From Crocinitomicaceae bacterium (GTDB taxonomy: Bacteria > Bacteroidota > Bacteroidia > Flavobacteriales_G > Salibacteraceae), in assembly GCA_002713215.1 (NCBI GenBank), contig PAVO01000024.1, positions 56,900-120,899 of the forward strand: a stretch of DNA of 64,000 nucleotides, in the 5' to 3' direction. The position numbers and the translations under genes are program-made. Position 1 is the first letter of the stretch. The number at the start of each line of letters is the position of its first letter. This document shows positions 35,297-43,918 of this stretch, in pieces. Under the pieces are notes generated by a model. The model saw only the letters and a list, made by a program, of their open reading frames with translations. It was not told the origin of the DNA and made no database searches.

Positions 35297-36355
35297 CTAA
35301 ATATCAAACATGCTGTATTTAAGAACCGTATCTTCCTCAATATCGATGAGTGCTTCTTTACCCACAACCAGGGATATATCTGCAGGGTTTATACCATGAG
35401 CCGGTCGTTTCCATGTCAAATCTTCTGCAACAATGGTTTTTCCATTGGCAATATTTCGTGCTGCAACCAAACTCCTTCTGGCATTGTTTCTCGATTTTGC
35501 TTCACTTGGCAGAGGCTGCTTGTTTGGATTACCCAAAAGCGTTTTGGTTCTTTTTAATCGTTCAAAATAATGAATTAGATCTTCCTTATCCATGGCATGA
35601 TAGTGATCGTTTCCTGGCAGACTTTTATCATGTGTGAAATGTTTCTCAATGATTTCTGCACCCAGGCATGTGGCAATCATGGACACCTCCATATCTTCGG
35701 GTAAAGTATGGTCGGAATACCCCACGGTGAGCTCGGGAAATTTATTGATATGATCTAAAATCATAGCCAGGTTTGCATTTTCGTTTGGTGTGGGGTAATT
35801 CAGCACGCAATGCATTATGGAAATGGCATTTCCCTTGGATTGAACTAACTCAACCGTACGCTCTACCTCCCAATTGAATGAAGACCCCGTTGAAAGCAAA
35901 ATTGGCTTACCATAATCGCAAAGTTTTTCAATGAATGGAAGGTTGTTAAGATCGGAAGAGGATACCTTGAATACATCCATGAGTTCGTTTAAGAAATCAG
36001 CGGAGTGAACATCAAACGGGGTACTAAAAAATTCGATTCCTGCCTTATCACAAAGCACTTTGAGTTTCTCGTATTCATCTTTCCAAAAACTATCGTACTT
36101 TTTGAACAACTCAAATTGAGAGGTGGTAGGCTCTTTCTTTAAATCCCAATAAGAAGGGCTATCCTTTGACGCAATATAACCAGCTTTATAGGTTTGGAAC
36201 TTTATTCCATGTGCTCCACCTTCTGCTGCCTCATTAATTAGTCTTTCAGCCAGTTCCATACTACCTTCATGATTAACACCGGCTTCTGCCAACATGTAGG
36301 GACTAAAGCTAGGGAACTTACTTCTCCCCTTTTTAATGATTTCAGCTAATTTCAT
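35297..36355 (-). CDS. NeuB-family ketosugar-acid synthase with SAF domain
   Basis: A 352-residue enzyme of the sialic/legionaminic/pseudaminic acid synthase family (NeuB, LegI, PseI, SpsE), which condenses phosphoenolpyruvate with a hexose to give a nonulosonic acid. MLAEAGVNHEGSMELAERLI (about 21-40), GIKFQTYKA (about 51-59), EFFSTPFD (about 107-114), GYSDHT (about 224-229) and EKHFTHD (about 247-253, metal His) are conserved. A C-terminal SAF (antifreeze-like) domain covers about 290-352. Which nonulosonate is made cannot be read from sequence, and the usual hexose-processing genes are absent. Confidence 0.9.
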   Translation of the reverse strand: MKLAEIIKKGRSKFPSFSPYMLAEAGVNHEGSMELAERLINEAAEGGAHGIKFQTYKAGYIASKDSPSYWDLKKEPTTSQFELFKKYDSFWKDEYEKLKVLCDKAGIEFFSTPFDVHSADFLNELMDVFKVSSSDLNNLPFIEKLCDYGKPILLSTGSSFNWEVERTVELVQSKGNAISIMHCVLNYPTPNENANLAMILDHINKFPELTVGYSDHTLPEDMEVSMIATCLGAEIIEKHFTHDKSLPGNDHYHAMDKEDLIHYFERLKRTKTLLGNPNKQPLPSEAKSRNNARRSLVAARNIANGKTIVAEDLTWKRPAHGINPADISLVVGKEALIDIEEDTVLKYSMFDI

Positions 36356-36952
36356 TTACTTGAAGTTTTTGCTTTTACCAAGATATAGAACAGTATTCCT
36401 ATGAAGTTCAACAAAATCTTTGGTTTCAAAGTGATTCTTCAATTCATCTTGCAAACCATCAATGGATTTCACAAACCCAATTGGATTTTCAGGAATGAAC
36501 AATGAAACATACAGATACTGCGTAGTGGTAGAAACCTTTTCTAGAAAGTTCTTCCAATTTTCGAGGTAAGATAACGTTTCCATGCATACCAACAGCTCAC
36601 AACCTTGTGTCCTATTCAAAAATGAATCAGCATCCATAGATTCAAAATCAATGTCTGGGTACCGTTGCTTAGCCTTAGCAACAGCAGTTTCGGAAATGTC
36701 TATCCCCAATACCGAATTGTTATTCTTTTTGAGCTGGTTTGTAAAATGTCCTTTACCGCATCCAAAATCAATGATAGACTTAAAATTGTACTGATTAATA
36801 ATAGCTACAGCAAACTTATTTTTTAGAAAATTAATGTTACTCTGATGCCAGCTGTCATAACCCTCAGCCTCTTCATTCTTGTACATGGTTTCAAAATCTC
36901 CAACAAACTCGCGTTTGTCCAAGTCAAAAACATATTTGTGGTATCCTTCCAT
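36356..36952 (-). CDS. Class I SAM-dependent methyltransferase
   Basis: A 198-residue cytoplasmic methyltransferase with motif I IIDFGCGKGHFT (about 60-71), the acidic ribose-binding segment VLGIDISETAVAKAK (about 80-94) and post-motif ESMDADSF (about 104-111). Its position between cytidylyltransferase and ketosugar synthase genes suggests methylation of the ketosugar acid or an intermediate. It abuts the NeuB-family gene with no gap. Substrate not determined. Confidence 0.8.
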   Translation of the reverse strand: MEGYHKYVFDLDKREFVGDFETMYKNEEAEGYDSWHQSNINFLKNKFAVAIINQYNFKSIIDFGCGKGHFTNQLKKNNNSVLGIDISETAVAKAKQRYPDIDFESMDADSFLNRTQGCELLVCMETLSYLENWKNFLEKVSTTTQYLYVSLFIPENPIGFVKSIDGLQDELKNHFETKDFVELHRNTVLYLGKSKNFK

Positions 36953-36975
36953 TCTATATCTGAGTATTAAATTAT

Positions 36976-37668
36976 TTAACTGAACCGGTCAACAAGTGTT
37001 TTGTCTTCAATATCCATGTCTATTTCTGAACGTTGAAGTTTGTAATAGTCGTCAAAAGTGTCTACATCAAACTTAAGCTCAGGCCTTTTAAGCCATGTTT
37101 CCTTCGGGTCAAATGTAGAAATATTGAACTCTTCAGGGCGATTTACGATGTAATTGAAGCAATGTTCACGTTCCTCTTTTTGCTTGGCCAATTGATGAAT
37201 GGTTTGTAGTATTTCCACAGAAATCATTTCTGCCCCCAGACCATCAGGGAATTGATTGTTTCGAGGAATATGGTTATAGGCATAATCACATGGTTGATTC
37301 TTGAAGTAGAATTCTATAAGCTGGTCAATAGCAGCCGGACTCACCAAGGGGTTATCCGCACATATTCGAACAATATGGCTGGCTTCATGGGTCAACGCAG
37401 CCTCATAAAAGCGTTTTAGTACATCATCTTCATCGCCCCGGTAGACCGGACACTCCAGTTCATTGGCCAAATCACATATAAGATCATTTTCCTCGTTGGT
37501 TGATGTGGCCAATACTACTTCGTCAATTCCAGTTGATTTTTTGAGTCGGTGAAGTACCCATTGTAATATAGGCGTACCCTTTAGGCTTAACATCATTTTA
37601 TTGGGTAACCTAGTAGAACCCAACCTCGCCTGCACCAAGGCAACAACTTTATTTCTATTCTTCTTCAA
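36976..37668 (-). CDS. SpsF-like cytidylyltransferase
   Basis: A 230-residue nucleotidyltransferase with an intact signature VQARLGSTRLPNKM (12-25), an acidic catalytic region (CADNPLVSPAAID, about 117-129) and the C-terminal FDVDTFDDYYKL typical of SpsF/CMP-sugar synthetases. It should activate an acidic sugar as its CMP form. It overlaps the 3' end of the fused CMP-transferase/PseG-like gene by 14 bases. Because that fusion lacks key residues in its own transferase domain, this protein may be the working CMP-sugar synthetase of the locus. Confidence 0.85.
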   Translation of the reverse strand: MKKNRNKVVALVQARLGSTRLPNKMMLSLKGTPILQWVLHRLKKSTGIDEVVLATSTNEENDLICDLANELECPVYRGDEDDVLKRFYEAALTHEASHIVRICADNPLVSPAAIDQLIEFYFKNQPCDYAYNHIPRNNQFPDGLGAEMISVEILQTIHQLAKQKEEREHCFNYIVNRPEEFNISTFDPKETWLKRPELKFDVDTFDDYYKLQRSEIDMDIEDKTLVDRFS

Positions 37669-39265
37669 GTAGGTTGTTTATTATGTTCACCACCTTTTGC
37701 TTGTTCGATACAAAGGAAAGTGGTTCCATTTTTCTAAATTGCGCCAATCGATAATCTTTATCCTCAACCAGCTGCTTAAAACTATCTCGAAAACGATTAG
37801 GTTGAGGGTTCTCCTTGTAAATTCCCATATGCAGAAATCCATTTTCAAACGACGCAAATTTGTGCGTGTTTTCACGTTCGTGATGAGACATGACCATAGA
37901 AACTATATTCATATGCGCCAGTTCGTATGTTGTCCTTCCATTCGAGGAAATACCTATTTGCACATTTTCCATTATGCTCGAAATTATTCCGGTTGCACTG
38001 GTGTGTTCTATGTTGTGATAACCACATTGTGCAATATAATCCTTAAGGGCATCCTTGTGAGAATATCCATTGCCCGTTACAATATATATTTTAATACCAT
38101 GATCAACGCAGACTGGTAGAATCAACTTAAGGGCTTCAAGGGTATAGTTACTCGGATCCGTGCCACCAAATGAAATTAAGATCGAATCCACCTGTTCTGA
38201 AAATTCGTTCGGTCTTGCTCCGATAAACTCGTCCCTCAAAAACAAATAGTCCTTGCCCCACAGGATGTTGTCCGCATCAATAATCGGTGTATCGTAAAGT
38301 TCATTAACCGTAATATCAGTATAGGCAGCACCTTCACCGATATCTTCAAAATTGATCACTTTAATACCATATTCCTTAAGCCCTTGAACGTAGTCCTTAT
38401 CGGTGTTCAATATATCGTTGATAACCAAATCGGGTTTTATCTGAAGTACCTCAGACAACAAGTCTTTATTTTGAATAACTGAGTAATATTCACCACTCGT
38501 AATTTTCTGAACTGCCAATTCACTTTCCTTGGTACATAGAAAGGTTACCTTGTGATCAAGAATTTCGTGCGCAATGGTTAGTACACGAAATACATGCCCG
38601 AGTCCAATAGCAGGATAACCTGCAACCACAAACAAAACCCGTTTTCTAGCCAATAGCTTTTCACCTATCCACCAATTTTGAAAGGTATTTACTTCAAAGG
38701 CCTCTTCTTTTAAAATAACTGGATATACACTGTTATTCTTACCAACTGCTGCACTCTTCAATACCATAAAAGCATTGGATTCAACAAATATTTTTTCTGT
38801 ATTCTTTTCCTGAAGTATTTCCTGGAAACCGGTAGTTGAATTTTGCTTCCATATACTATGATTCTCTTCTTTTAACGTAATCAATACATCCTCATCACGT
38901 GTCTGGAAATCTTTACAGGCCGATTTAATTTGTGCTGCTGTTAACATAGGCGTATCTGGTCGCAGAAGAATAATGTGCTTGTACTCAGATTTTCTTTTTA
39001 GAAAGAAAAATTGGAATTCTTCAAAGATCTTGTCAAAAGGAATTTTCGAAATCGGTTTTACAGTGCAGTTAACTTTTGAACGTTCTGCCAGCAATGCAAT
39101 ATCTTCATTGTTGGTAATAATGAAAACATTGGAAATATCCTCAATACCAATAGCCAAATCAATGGCTCGTTGAACCAATGGCTTTCCGTTTAGCTTTTTT
39201 GTCAGATAGTTAGGGATTCGGGAATTGCCTGATATAGCAGGTATAATTACGCAGTAATCCTTCAT
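37655..39265 (-). CDS. Fusion of a degenerate CMP-sugar synthetase domain and a PseG-like domain
   Basis: A 536-residue two-domain protein. Residues 1-200 resemble NeuA/PseF CMP-sugar synthetases (IIPAISGNSRIP, NGKPLVQRAID, LLRPDTPML), but the expected P-A-R-G-G-S-K-R loop reads P-A-I-S-G-N-S-R, losing the Arg and Lys that normally contact the triphosphate. Residues 207-536 are PseG-like (UDP-sugar hydrolase, GT-B fold): GLGHVFR (221-227), SFGGTDPSNYT (365-375) and SNGRTTYELAH (441-451). In pseudaminic acid synthesis PseG strips UDP from the hexose before the PseI/NeuB-type condensation. Start shares one base with the aminotransferase stop. Confidence 0.85.
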   Translation of the reverse strand: MKDYCVIIPAISGNSRIPNYLTKKLNGKPLVQRAIDLAIGIEDISNVFIITNNEDIALLAERSKVNCTVKPISKIPFDKIFEEFQFFFLKRKSEYKHIILLRPDTPMLTAAQIKSACKDFQTRDEDVLITLKEENHSIWKQNSTTGFQEILQEKNTEKIFVESNAFMVLKSAAVGKNNSVYPVILKEEAFEVNTFQNWWIGEKLLARKRVLFVVAGYPAIGLGHVFRVLTIAHEILDHKVTFLCTKESELAVQKITSGEYYSVIQNKDLLSEVLQIKPDLVINDILNTDKDYVQGLKEYGIKVINFEDIGEGAAYTDITVNELYDTPIIDADNILWGKDYLFLRDEFIGARPNEFSEQVDSILISFGGTDPSNYTLEALKLILPVCVDHGIKIYIVTGNGYSHKDALKDYIAQCGYHNIEHTSATGIISSIMENVQIGISSNGRTTYELAHMNIVSMVMSHHERENTHKFASFENGFLHMGIYKENPQPNRFRDSFKQLVEDKDYRLAQFRKMEPLSFVSNKQKVVNIINNLLEEE

Positions 39266-40443
39266 TAACCCCTTAATTCTTGCAATATTTCCAATGTACT
39301 TTTAGTCATGTACTCCAACTCTTCATCACTCATCCAATGCTGGAATGGAAATGAGATCATGTTGTCGTAAAAGCGATCGGTATTAGGCACATCCGCTTCC
39401 CCAAGGCCTAATTTTTTGTAATAATCATAGCGATGCAATGGATAATACTGAACAACGCACTTCACTCCTTTTTGCTCGTACATTCTTCGAATAAACTCGT
39501 CCCGGTTTCCATTTTCCATGGTTGCCACCAAAAGATGATAATTGTGTCTAATGGAATCAATACGCTGAAATTGTAATTCCGGAAAACCCTGCAAGATGTC
39601 AATAAAATTAATAGCCCTTGCCCTTTTTTCATCATTAATTTGATCCAGGCGATCCAACAATTTAGCTCCTAATGCACATTCAACCTCTCCCAAGCAATAA
39701 TTATTTACTTCTACAGGTGTTCCGTTTAATTCAACAATATCAACATTACCCATAGCTGGTATCCAATAATTATCACGGTTATAGTCAAATCCGCAATGAC
39801 CGTTATGCCTTAACATTGGAATCAACTCGCAAAACTTATTATCCTTAACCGTGAGCATCCCACCTTCACCTAAGGTTGTGATGTTTTTATGGGAATGAAA
39901 AGAGAAAATTCCAAAATCCCCCCATGAGCCTGCCTTTTTACCATTGATTTCGGTACCAATGGCCTGAGCCGTGTCCTCAATTAACAATAAATTATAACGA
40001 TCTGCCAAAGCACGAATTGCGGGCATATCTGCCAGATAACCATACAAGTGCACTACTAATATAGCTTTAGTCTTCTCGGTTATTTTTTCTTCAATGAGGT
40101 CAGCTGTTACAACCCTAGACTCAAAATCAATATCGACCCATACTACCTTAGCACCTTGTTTCACAAAAGGATAAACGCTTGCTGTAAAAGTATGTGAGGG
40201 AGCAATCAATTCCTCTTCCCCATTAAACTGACAAAGTTGTGCCGTTAGCTCCAAAGCAGCCGTAGCATTCATAGTGGTATACGCATGTGAAACACTTTGA
40301 TATGCTGCAAACTTCCTCTCAAATTTATCTCTATATATGCCCTGGGTCAAGCCATTGCTAGAATCCATTACTTCTAAAACAACTGCTTTCTCCTCATCAG
40401 TATAGAAATGCGACCTTCCGCTAAAATCAACTTTTAACTCCAT
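39265..40443 (-). CDS. DegT-family aminotransferase, KdnA/SpsC-like
   Basis: PLP aminotransferase of 392 residues. GLTQGIYRDKFERKFAAY (31-48) and APSHTFTAS (81-89) mark the family; Lys186 in FSFHSHKNITTLGEGG is the cofactor lysine, and IEDTAQAIG holds the ring Asp. It lies three bases after the KdnB-like dehydrogenase. In Shewanella, KdnB oxidises C8 of Kdo and KdnA aminates it to give 8-amino-Kdo. In Bacillus spore-coat operons the equivalent SpsC accompanies SpsE, SpsF and SpsG. Both models fit this neighbourhood, so the substrate is unresolved. Confidence 0.85.
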   Translation of the reverse strand: MELKVDFSGRSHFYTDEEKAVVLEVMDSSNGLTQGIYRDKFERKFAAYQSVSHAYTTMNATAALELTAQLCQFNGEEELIAPSHTFTASVYPFVKQGAKVVWVDIDFESRVVTADLIEEKITEKTKAILVVHLYGYLADMPAIRALADRYNLLLIEDTAQAIGTEINGKKAGSWGDFGIFSFHSHKNITTLGEGGMLTVKDNKFCELIPMLRHNGHCGFDYNRDNYWIPAMGNVDIVELNGTPVEVNNYCLGEVECALGAKLLDRLDQINDEKRARAINFIDILQGFPELQFQRIDSIRHNYHLLVATMENGNRDEFIRRMYEQKGVKCVVQYYPLHRYDYYKKLGLGEADVPNTDRFYDNMISFPFQHWMSDEELEYMTKSTLEILQELRG

Positions 40444-40446
40444 GGC

Positions 40447-41517
40447 TTATAAACTTTTAAAAATAGAGGTTACTTTTTCCAGGTTAAGGATATTCTTAAA
40501 ATCTTCTCCAAGAGCATTGTTTAATGGTTTTTCATGAATAATGGTAGATGCATACAGGTTATTGAATTCCTTGTTGGTAGCTTTGTAAGCTATACCTTTT
40601 GGAATATCGACTCCTTGTTTATCAACCATAGACCAAAACAACTGATATTCTTCGGGATAGAATTCTTCCATTCCTCTCATTGTAATGCAATTAGCCAAAC
40701 AATGAGGTGTTCCATAAACAACACTCAATCCAGCTGAAAATGGGTGAACAACACCTACAAAGCTATTGGCAATTCCTGCACCTCCGAGGTAGGAAGCTAC
40801 CATAAGTTTTTCTCGATTTTCATCACTCATCATATCATCGCTCAGAAACACTTCCTTGCACAAACGTATCGATTCACGAGTAAAAGCATCTGATAACGCA
40901 TGCCTGTGTGATCCTCCCAAGGTTTCAATACCGTGCACATATGTATCCATACCAGTATAAAAATATTGGTTTCGATCCACAGTTCGTGTCAGCTCAGAAT
41001 CCAATAACAAGGCATCATATATAGTAAAATCAGAATTCATTCCCAGTTTTAAACCGGTCTGGTGATTCACCATAACACAGGTTCTGCTGGCTTCCGCTCC
41101 AGTGCCTGAAAGTGTGGGAATTCCGATTTTATATATTCCCTTATTCTTGACCAAATCCCATCCCTGGTAATTCTCTGCTTTTCCAGGGTTAGTATACAAA
41201 TTAGCAATTGCCTTGGTGGCATCAAGTGTGGTTCCTCCACCAATGCCAATAACCGCGGCTGGCAATTGTGAGTTTAAATCAAGCAGTTCTTCCTTTTTTA
41301 AGTCGACATAGTTAGTAGTAAGTTCTTGATCCGTACTGACAAAACTGACAATATCTTTTGGGCGAAGGGGAAGACGGTCAATTAGTTCTTTATCCTTAAA
41401 AAATTCATCAATCAAATAGACATAAAAACCATCCTTATCTTTGAGTAAATCTCTCAATTGATTTAGAGCACCTTTACCAATAATGTAATGAAGTACATTC
41501 TTTGAAACATTATACAT
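40447..41517 (-). CDS. Iron-dependent alcohol dehydrogenase family, KdnB-like ketosugar oxidase
   Basis: A 356-residue group III (Fe/Zn) alcohol dehydrogenase. GIGGGTTLDATKA (91-103) is the NAD-binding loop, PTLSGTGAEAS (134-144) the family motif, and Asp191, His195, His258 and His272 form the metal site. The best functional match I know is 3-deoxy-D-manno-octulosonate 8-oxidase (KdnB), because it is coupled to a DegT aminotransferase exactly as in kdnB-kdnA. Other group III dehydrogenases act in phosphonate or propanediol metabolism, but none of those genes is nearby. First gene of the leftward locus, with a -7-like box just upstream. Confidence 0.8.
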   Translation of the reverse strand: MYNVSKNVLHYIIGKGALNQLRDLLKDKDGFYVYLIDEFFKDKELIDRLPLRPKDIVSFVSTDQELTTNYVDLKKEELLDLNSQLPAAVIGIGGGTTLDATKAIANLYTNPGKAENYQGWDLVKNKGIYKIGIPTLSGTGAEASRTCVMVNHQTGLKLGMNSDFTIYDALLLDSELTRTVDRNQYFYTGMDTYVHGIETLGGSHRHALSDAFTRESIRLCKEVFLSDDMMSDENREKLMVASYLGGAGIANSFVGVVHPFSAGLSVVYGTPHCLANCITMRGMEEFYPEEYQLFWSMVDKQGVDIPKGIAYKATNKEFNNLYASTIIHEKPLNNALGEDFKNILNLEKVTSIFKSL

Positions 41518-41541
41518 TTACAGTAGTTCTAATATAAAACG

Positions 41542-41549
41542 CAAACCTA
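41542..41549 (-). promoter_or_regulatory. Possible -7 box of the polysaccharide locus promoter
   Basis: Minus strand TAGGTTTG matches TANNTTTG, 24 bases before the ATG of the KdnB-like gene. From here genes run leftward with small gaps or overlaps at least to 32224, so this could drive the upper half of the locus. No -33 partner at ideal spacing. Confidence 0.4.
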
Positions 41550-41640
41550 CAACTTAAGCTCAAAACAGCCTACATGGTAACTGCCATCCTCCAATTTTTC
41601 CTTCTGTGTAAACAACAAATCCTGTTTTGGTCTAATACAT

Positions 41641-41648
41641 TACTTTCG
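41641..41648 (+). promoter_or_regulatory. Possible -7 box (TACTTTCG) of the DPP-IV gene
   Basis: TACTTTCG, 19 bases before the ATG at 41668; the same 8-mer is found before 17435 and 48005. It is divergent from the polysaccharide promoter in a 150-base gap. Confidence 0.35.
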
Positions 41649-41667
41649 GAGCATCAAAAATTAGTAT

Positions 41668-43839
41668 ATGAAATTCAAACTTATTGCACTCCTTATAGGA
41701 GTATCAACCTTAGGTCAATCACAATCCATAACCTTAGAAGATATATGGGCAAGCGGAAAGTTTCGTCCTCAATATGTATATGGTCTTCGGTCTATGAATG
41801 ACGGGTTAAACTATACCGAATTAATCAATGACCGGGGTGGCGAACAAACCATTATTAAAACAGCATACGCCGACGCAACTCAACAAGCCCCAATCTTGAG
41901 TTCCGGAGATTTAGCAGGCACGCCCAACCCCAAGAACGGGGCACTTAGAATTGAAGGATATACTTTCAGTGGTGACGAGAAAAAAATTATGATTCGAACC
42001 GGAACGGAGTCCATTTACAGACACAGTACCCGAGAATGGAATTACGTAGTGGACGTTGAAACCAAAGGCATTAAACTGGTTTCTGAACAAAAGATTCGAT
42101 ATGCTTCATTCAATCCCTCTGGTAATCAGGTCGCCTTTGTTCGGGATAACAATGTTTATGTTTCGAACCTGGAAAATGGTTCCGAGATTCAGGTTACTAG
42201 TGACGGAGAAAACAACCAAATCATCAATGGTGCTACAGACTGGGTATACGAGGAGGAATTTGCTTTTGATAAAGCCTTTTTCTGGTCTCCCAACGGAAAA
42301 AAAATAGCCTATTACAGATTTATGGAAGGCGGTGTAAGGGAATTCAACATGCCATACTACAAAGGCGGTTTATACCCCGAAGATTACAAGTTTAAGTACC
42401 CCAAAGCAGGTGAAGATAATTCCAGGGTTTCCATATTTATATACGATTTGGAATCAAAGAAAACCAGCATGGTGGAAATCAAAGACTACTACATTCCTCG
42501 AATAAAGTGGTCCAAATCAGACGATTACTTAACCATAACGGGAATGAATCGACACCAAAACAATTTAAAACTTTACTGGGTTAATGCCAACACAATGGAA
42601 ACGAAAGTAATTCTTGAAGAACAGAACGATACTTACATTGATATCCACGACAACCTAACTTTTCTTTCCGACAACAAAAGTTTTGTATGGACCAGTGAAA
42701 TTGGAGGATACAACCACCTCTACCTCTACTCCAACCTGGGGCAAAAAAAGAGTCAAATTACCAAAGGAGATTGGGAAGTAACCAAGGTATATGGACTTAA
42801 CGAAAAATCTGGTGTAGTTTATTTTGAAGCTGCCAAAGAATCTCCCATGCAACGAGAGGTATATTCGGTTAAAGTAAGTGGCTCATCACTAAACAAATTA
42901 TCTCCAAACACAGGTACAAATAGCGCTTCATTTAGTAAAGGTTTTAAGTACTTTATAAACTACCATTCAACAGCAAAAACACCCTATTACATCTCTGTTC
43001 ATGACGCTAAGGGGAAGGAAATTCGAGTAATGAAGGATAACCAAACACTTAAAGAGTTAATTGGTCAGTATGCGACAGCCAGTCATGAGTTTTTGCAGGT
43101 TCCCGGAGCCGATGGCACCTTACTAAATTCATGGATGATAAAGCCCAAAAACTTTGATGCTGACAAGAAATATCCGGTACTTATGTTCGTCTATGGGGGT
43201 CCCGGTTCTCAAACCGTAAAAGACAGCTGGGGAAGTTCTAACTATTTATGGTATCAGATGCTTGCCGACAAGGGATACATTGTTGTTTCCGTTGACAATA
43301 GAGGAACCGGAGCCAGGGGCGAACAGTTTAAGAAAATGACTTACCTGCAACTGGGCAAATACGAAACCGAAGATCAAATAGCCGCTGCTCAATGGCTGGG
43401 CAAGCAAGGATATGTTGATGCCTCGCGAATTGGAATCTGGGGATGGAGTTACGGTGGATATATGAGTTCTTTGTGTCTGTTCAAGGGAGCTGATGTTTTT
43501 AAAATGGCTATGGCAGTGGCGCCCGTAACGAACTGGAAATTCTACGATACGATTTATACAGAGCGTTACATGCAAACGCCTGAAGAAAACTCCGGATATG
43601 AAGAAAACAGCCCGATCAATCATGTTGAAAAGCTAAAAGGGAAATACCTTCTTATTCATGGTACCGGTGACGATAATGTTCATTTTCAGAATTCAGTGGA
43701 AATGGTTGCTGCATTGCAAAAAGCAAACAAACAATTCGATCTAATGATATATCCGGATCGCAATCATGGTATTTATGGAGGCAATACCCGCCTACACCTG
43801 TACAACATGATGACGGATTACGTAATGGAGAATCTTTAA
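41668..43839 (+). CDS. Dipeptidyl peptidase IV-type S9 serine protease
   Basis: Exported S9B peptidase of 723 residues that removes X-Pro dipeptides from the N-terminus of peptides, probably in the periplasm. MKFKLIALLIGVSTLGQSQS is a signal peptide. An eight-bladed beta-propeller (about 40-470) carries the double-Glu motif DWVYEEEF (about 191-198) that anchors the substrate amino group. The alpha/beta-hydrolase domain follows with Ser594 in GWSYGGY, Asp668 in GTGDDNVH and His700 in RNHG. A POT peptide transporter gene follows 79 bases later, so the two probably act in peptide scavenging. All catalytic residues are present. Confidence 0.95.
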   Translation: MKFKLIALLIGVSTLGQSQSITLEDIWASGKFRPQYVYGLRSMNDGLNYTELINDRGGEQTIIKTAYADATQQAPILSSGDLAGTPNPKNGALRIEGYTFSGDEKKIMIRTGTESIYRHSTREWNYVVDVETKGIKLVSEQKIRYASFNPSGNQVAFVRDNNVYVSNLENGSEIQVTSDGENNQIINGATDWVYEEEFAFDKAFFWSPNGKKIAYYRFMEGGVREFNMPYYKGGLYPEDYKFKYPKAGEDNSRVSIFIYDLESKKTSMVEIKDYYIPRIKWSKSDDYLTITGMNRHQNNLKLYWVNANTMETKVILEEQNDTYIDIHDNLTFLSDNKSFVWTSEIGGYNHLYLYSNLGQKKSQITKGDWEVTKVYGLNEKSGVVYFEAAKESPMQREVYSVKVSGSSLNKLSPNTGTNSASFSKGFKYFINYHSTAKTPYYISVHDAKGKEIRVMKDNQTLKELIGQYATASHEFLQVPGADGTLLNSWMIKPKNFDADKKYPVLMFVYGGPGSQTVKDSWGSSNYLWYQMLADKGYIVVSVDNRGTGARGEQFKKMTYLQLGKYETEDQIAAAQWLGKQGYVDASRIGIWGWSYGGYMSSLCLFKGADVFKMAMAVAPVTNWKFYDTIYTERYMQTPEENSGYEENSPINHVEKLKGKYLLIHGTGDDNVHFQNSVEMVAALQKANKQFDLMIYPDRNHGIYGGNTRLHLYNMMTDYVMENL

Positions 43840-43881
43840 GCCTAATCCAATTTTAAATCCAGCTGTCGGAATAAATTATTT

Positions 43882-43889
43882 TATATTCG
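43882..43889 (+). promoter_or_regulatory. Possible -7 box (TATATTCG) of the POT transporter gene
   Basis: TATATTCG fits TANNTT(T/C)G, 29 bases before the ATG at 43919. It suggests the transporter can be transcribed separately from the peptidase. Confidence 0.3.
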
Positions 43890-43918
43890 TCGGCTTCATA
43901 CATTAAATTCAAAAATAT

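Noticed and set aside
39265..41517. Dehydrogenase and aminotransferase as part of a phosphonate pathway
   Set aside because: Group III dehydrogenases and aminotransferases occur there, but no phosphoenolpyruvate mutase or phosphonopyruvate decarboxylase is present, while NeuB- and PseG-like genes are.
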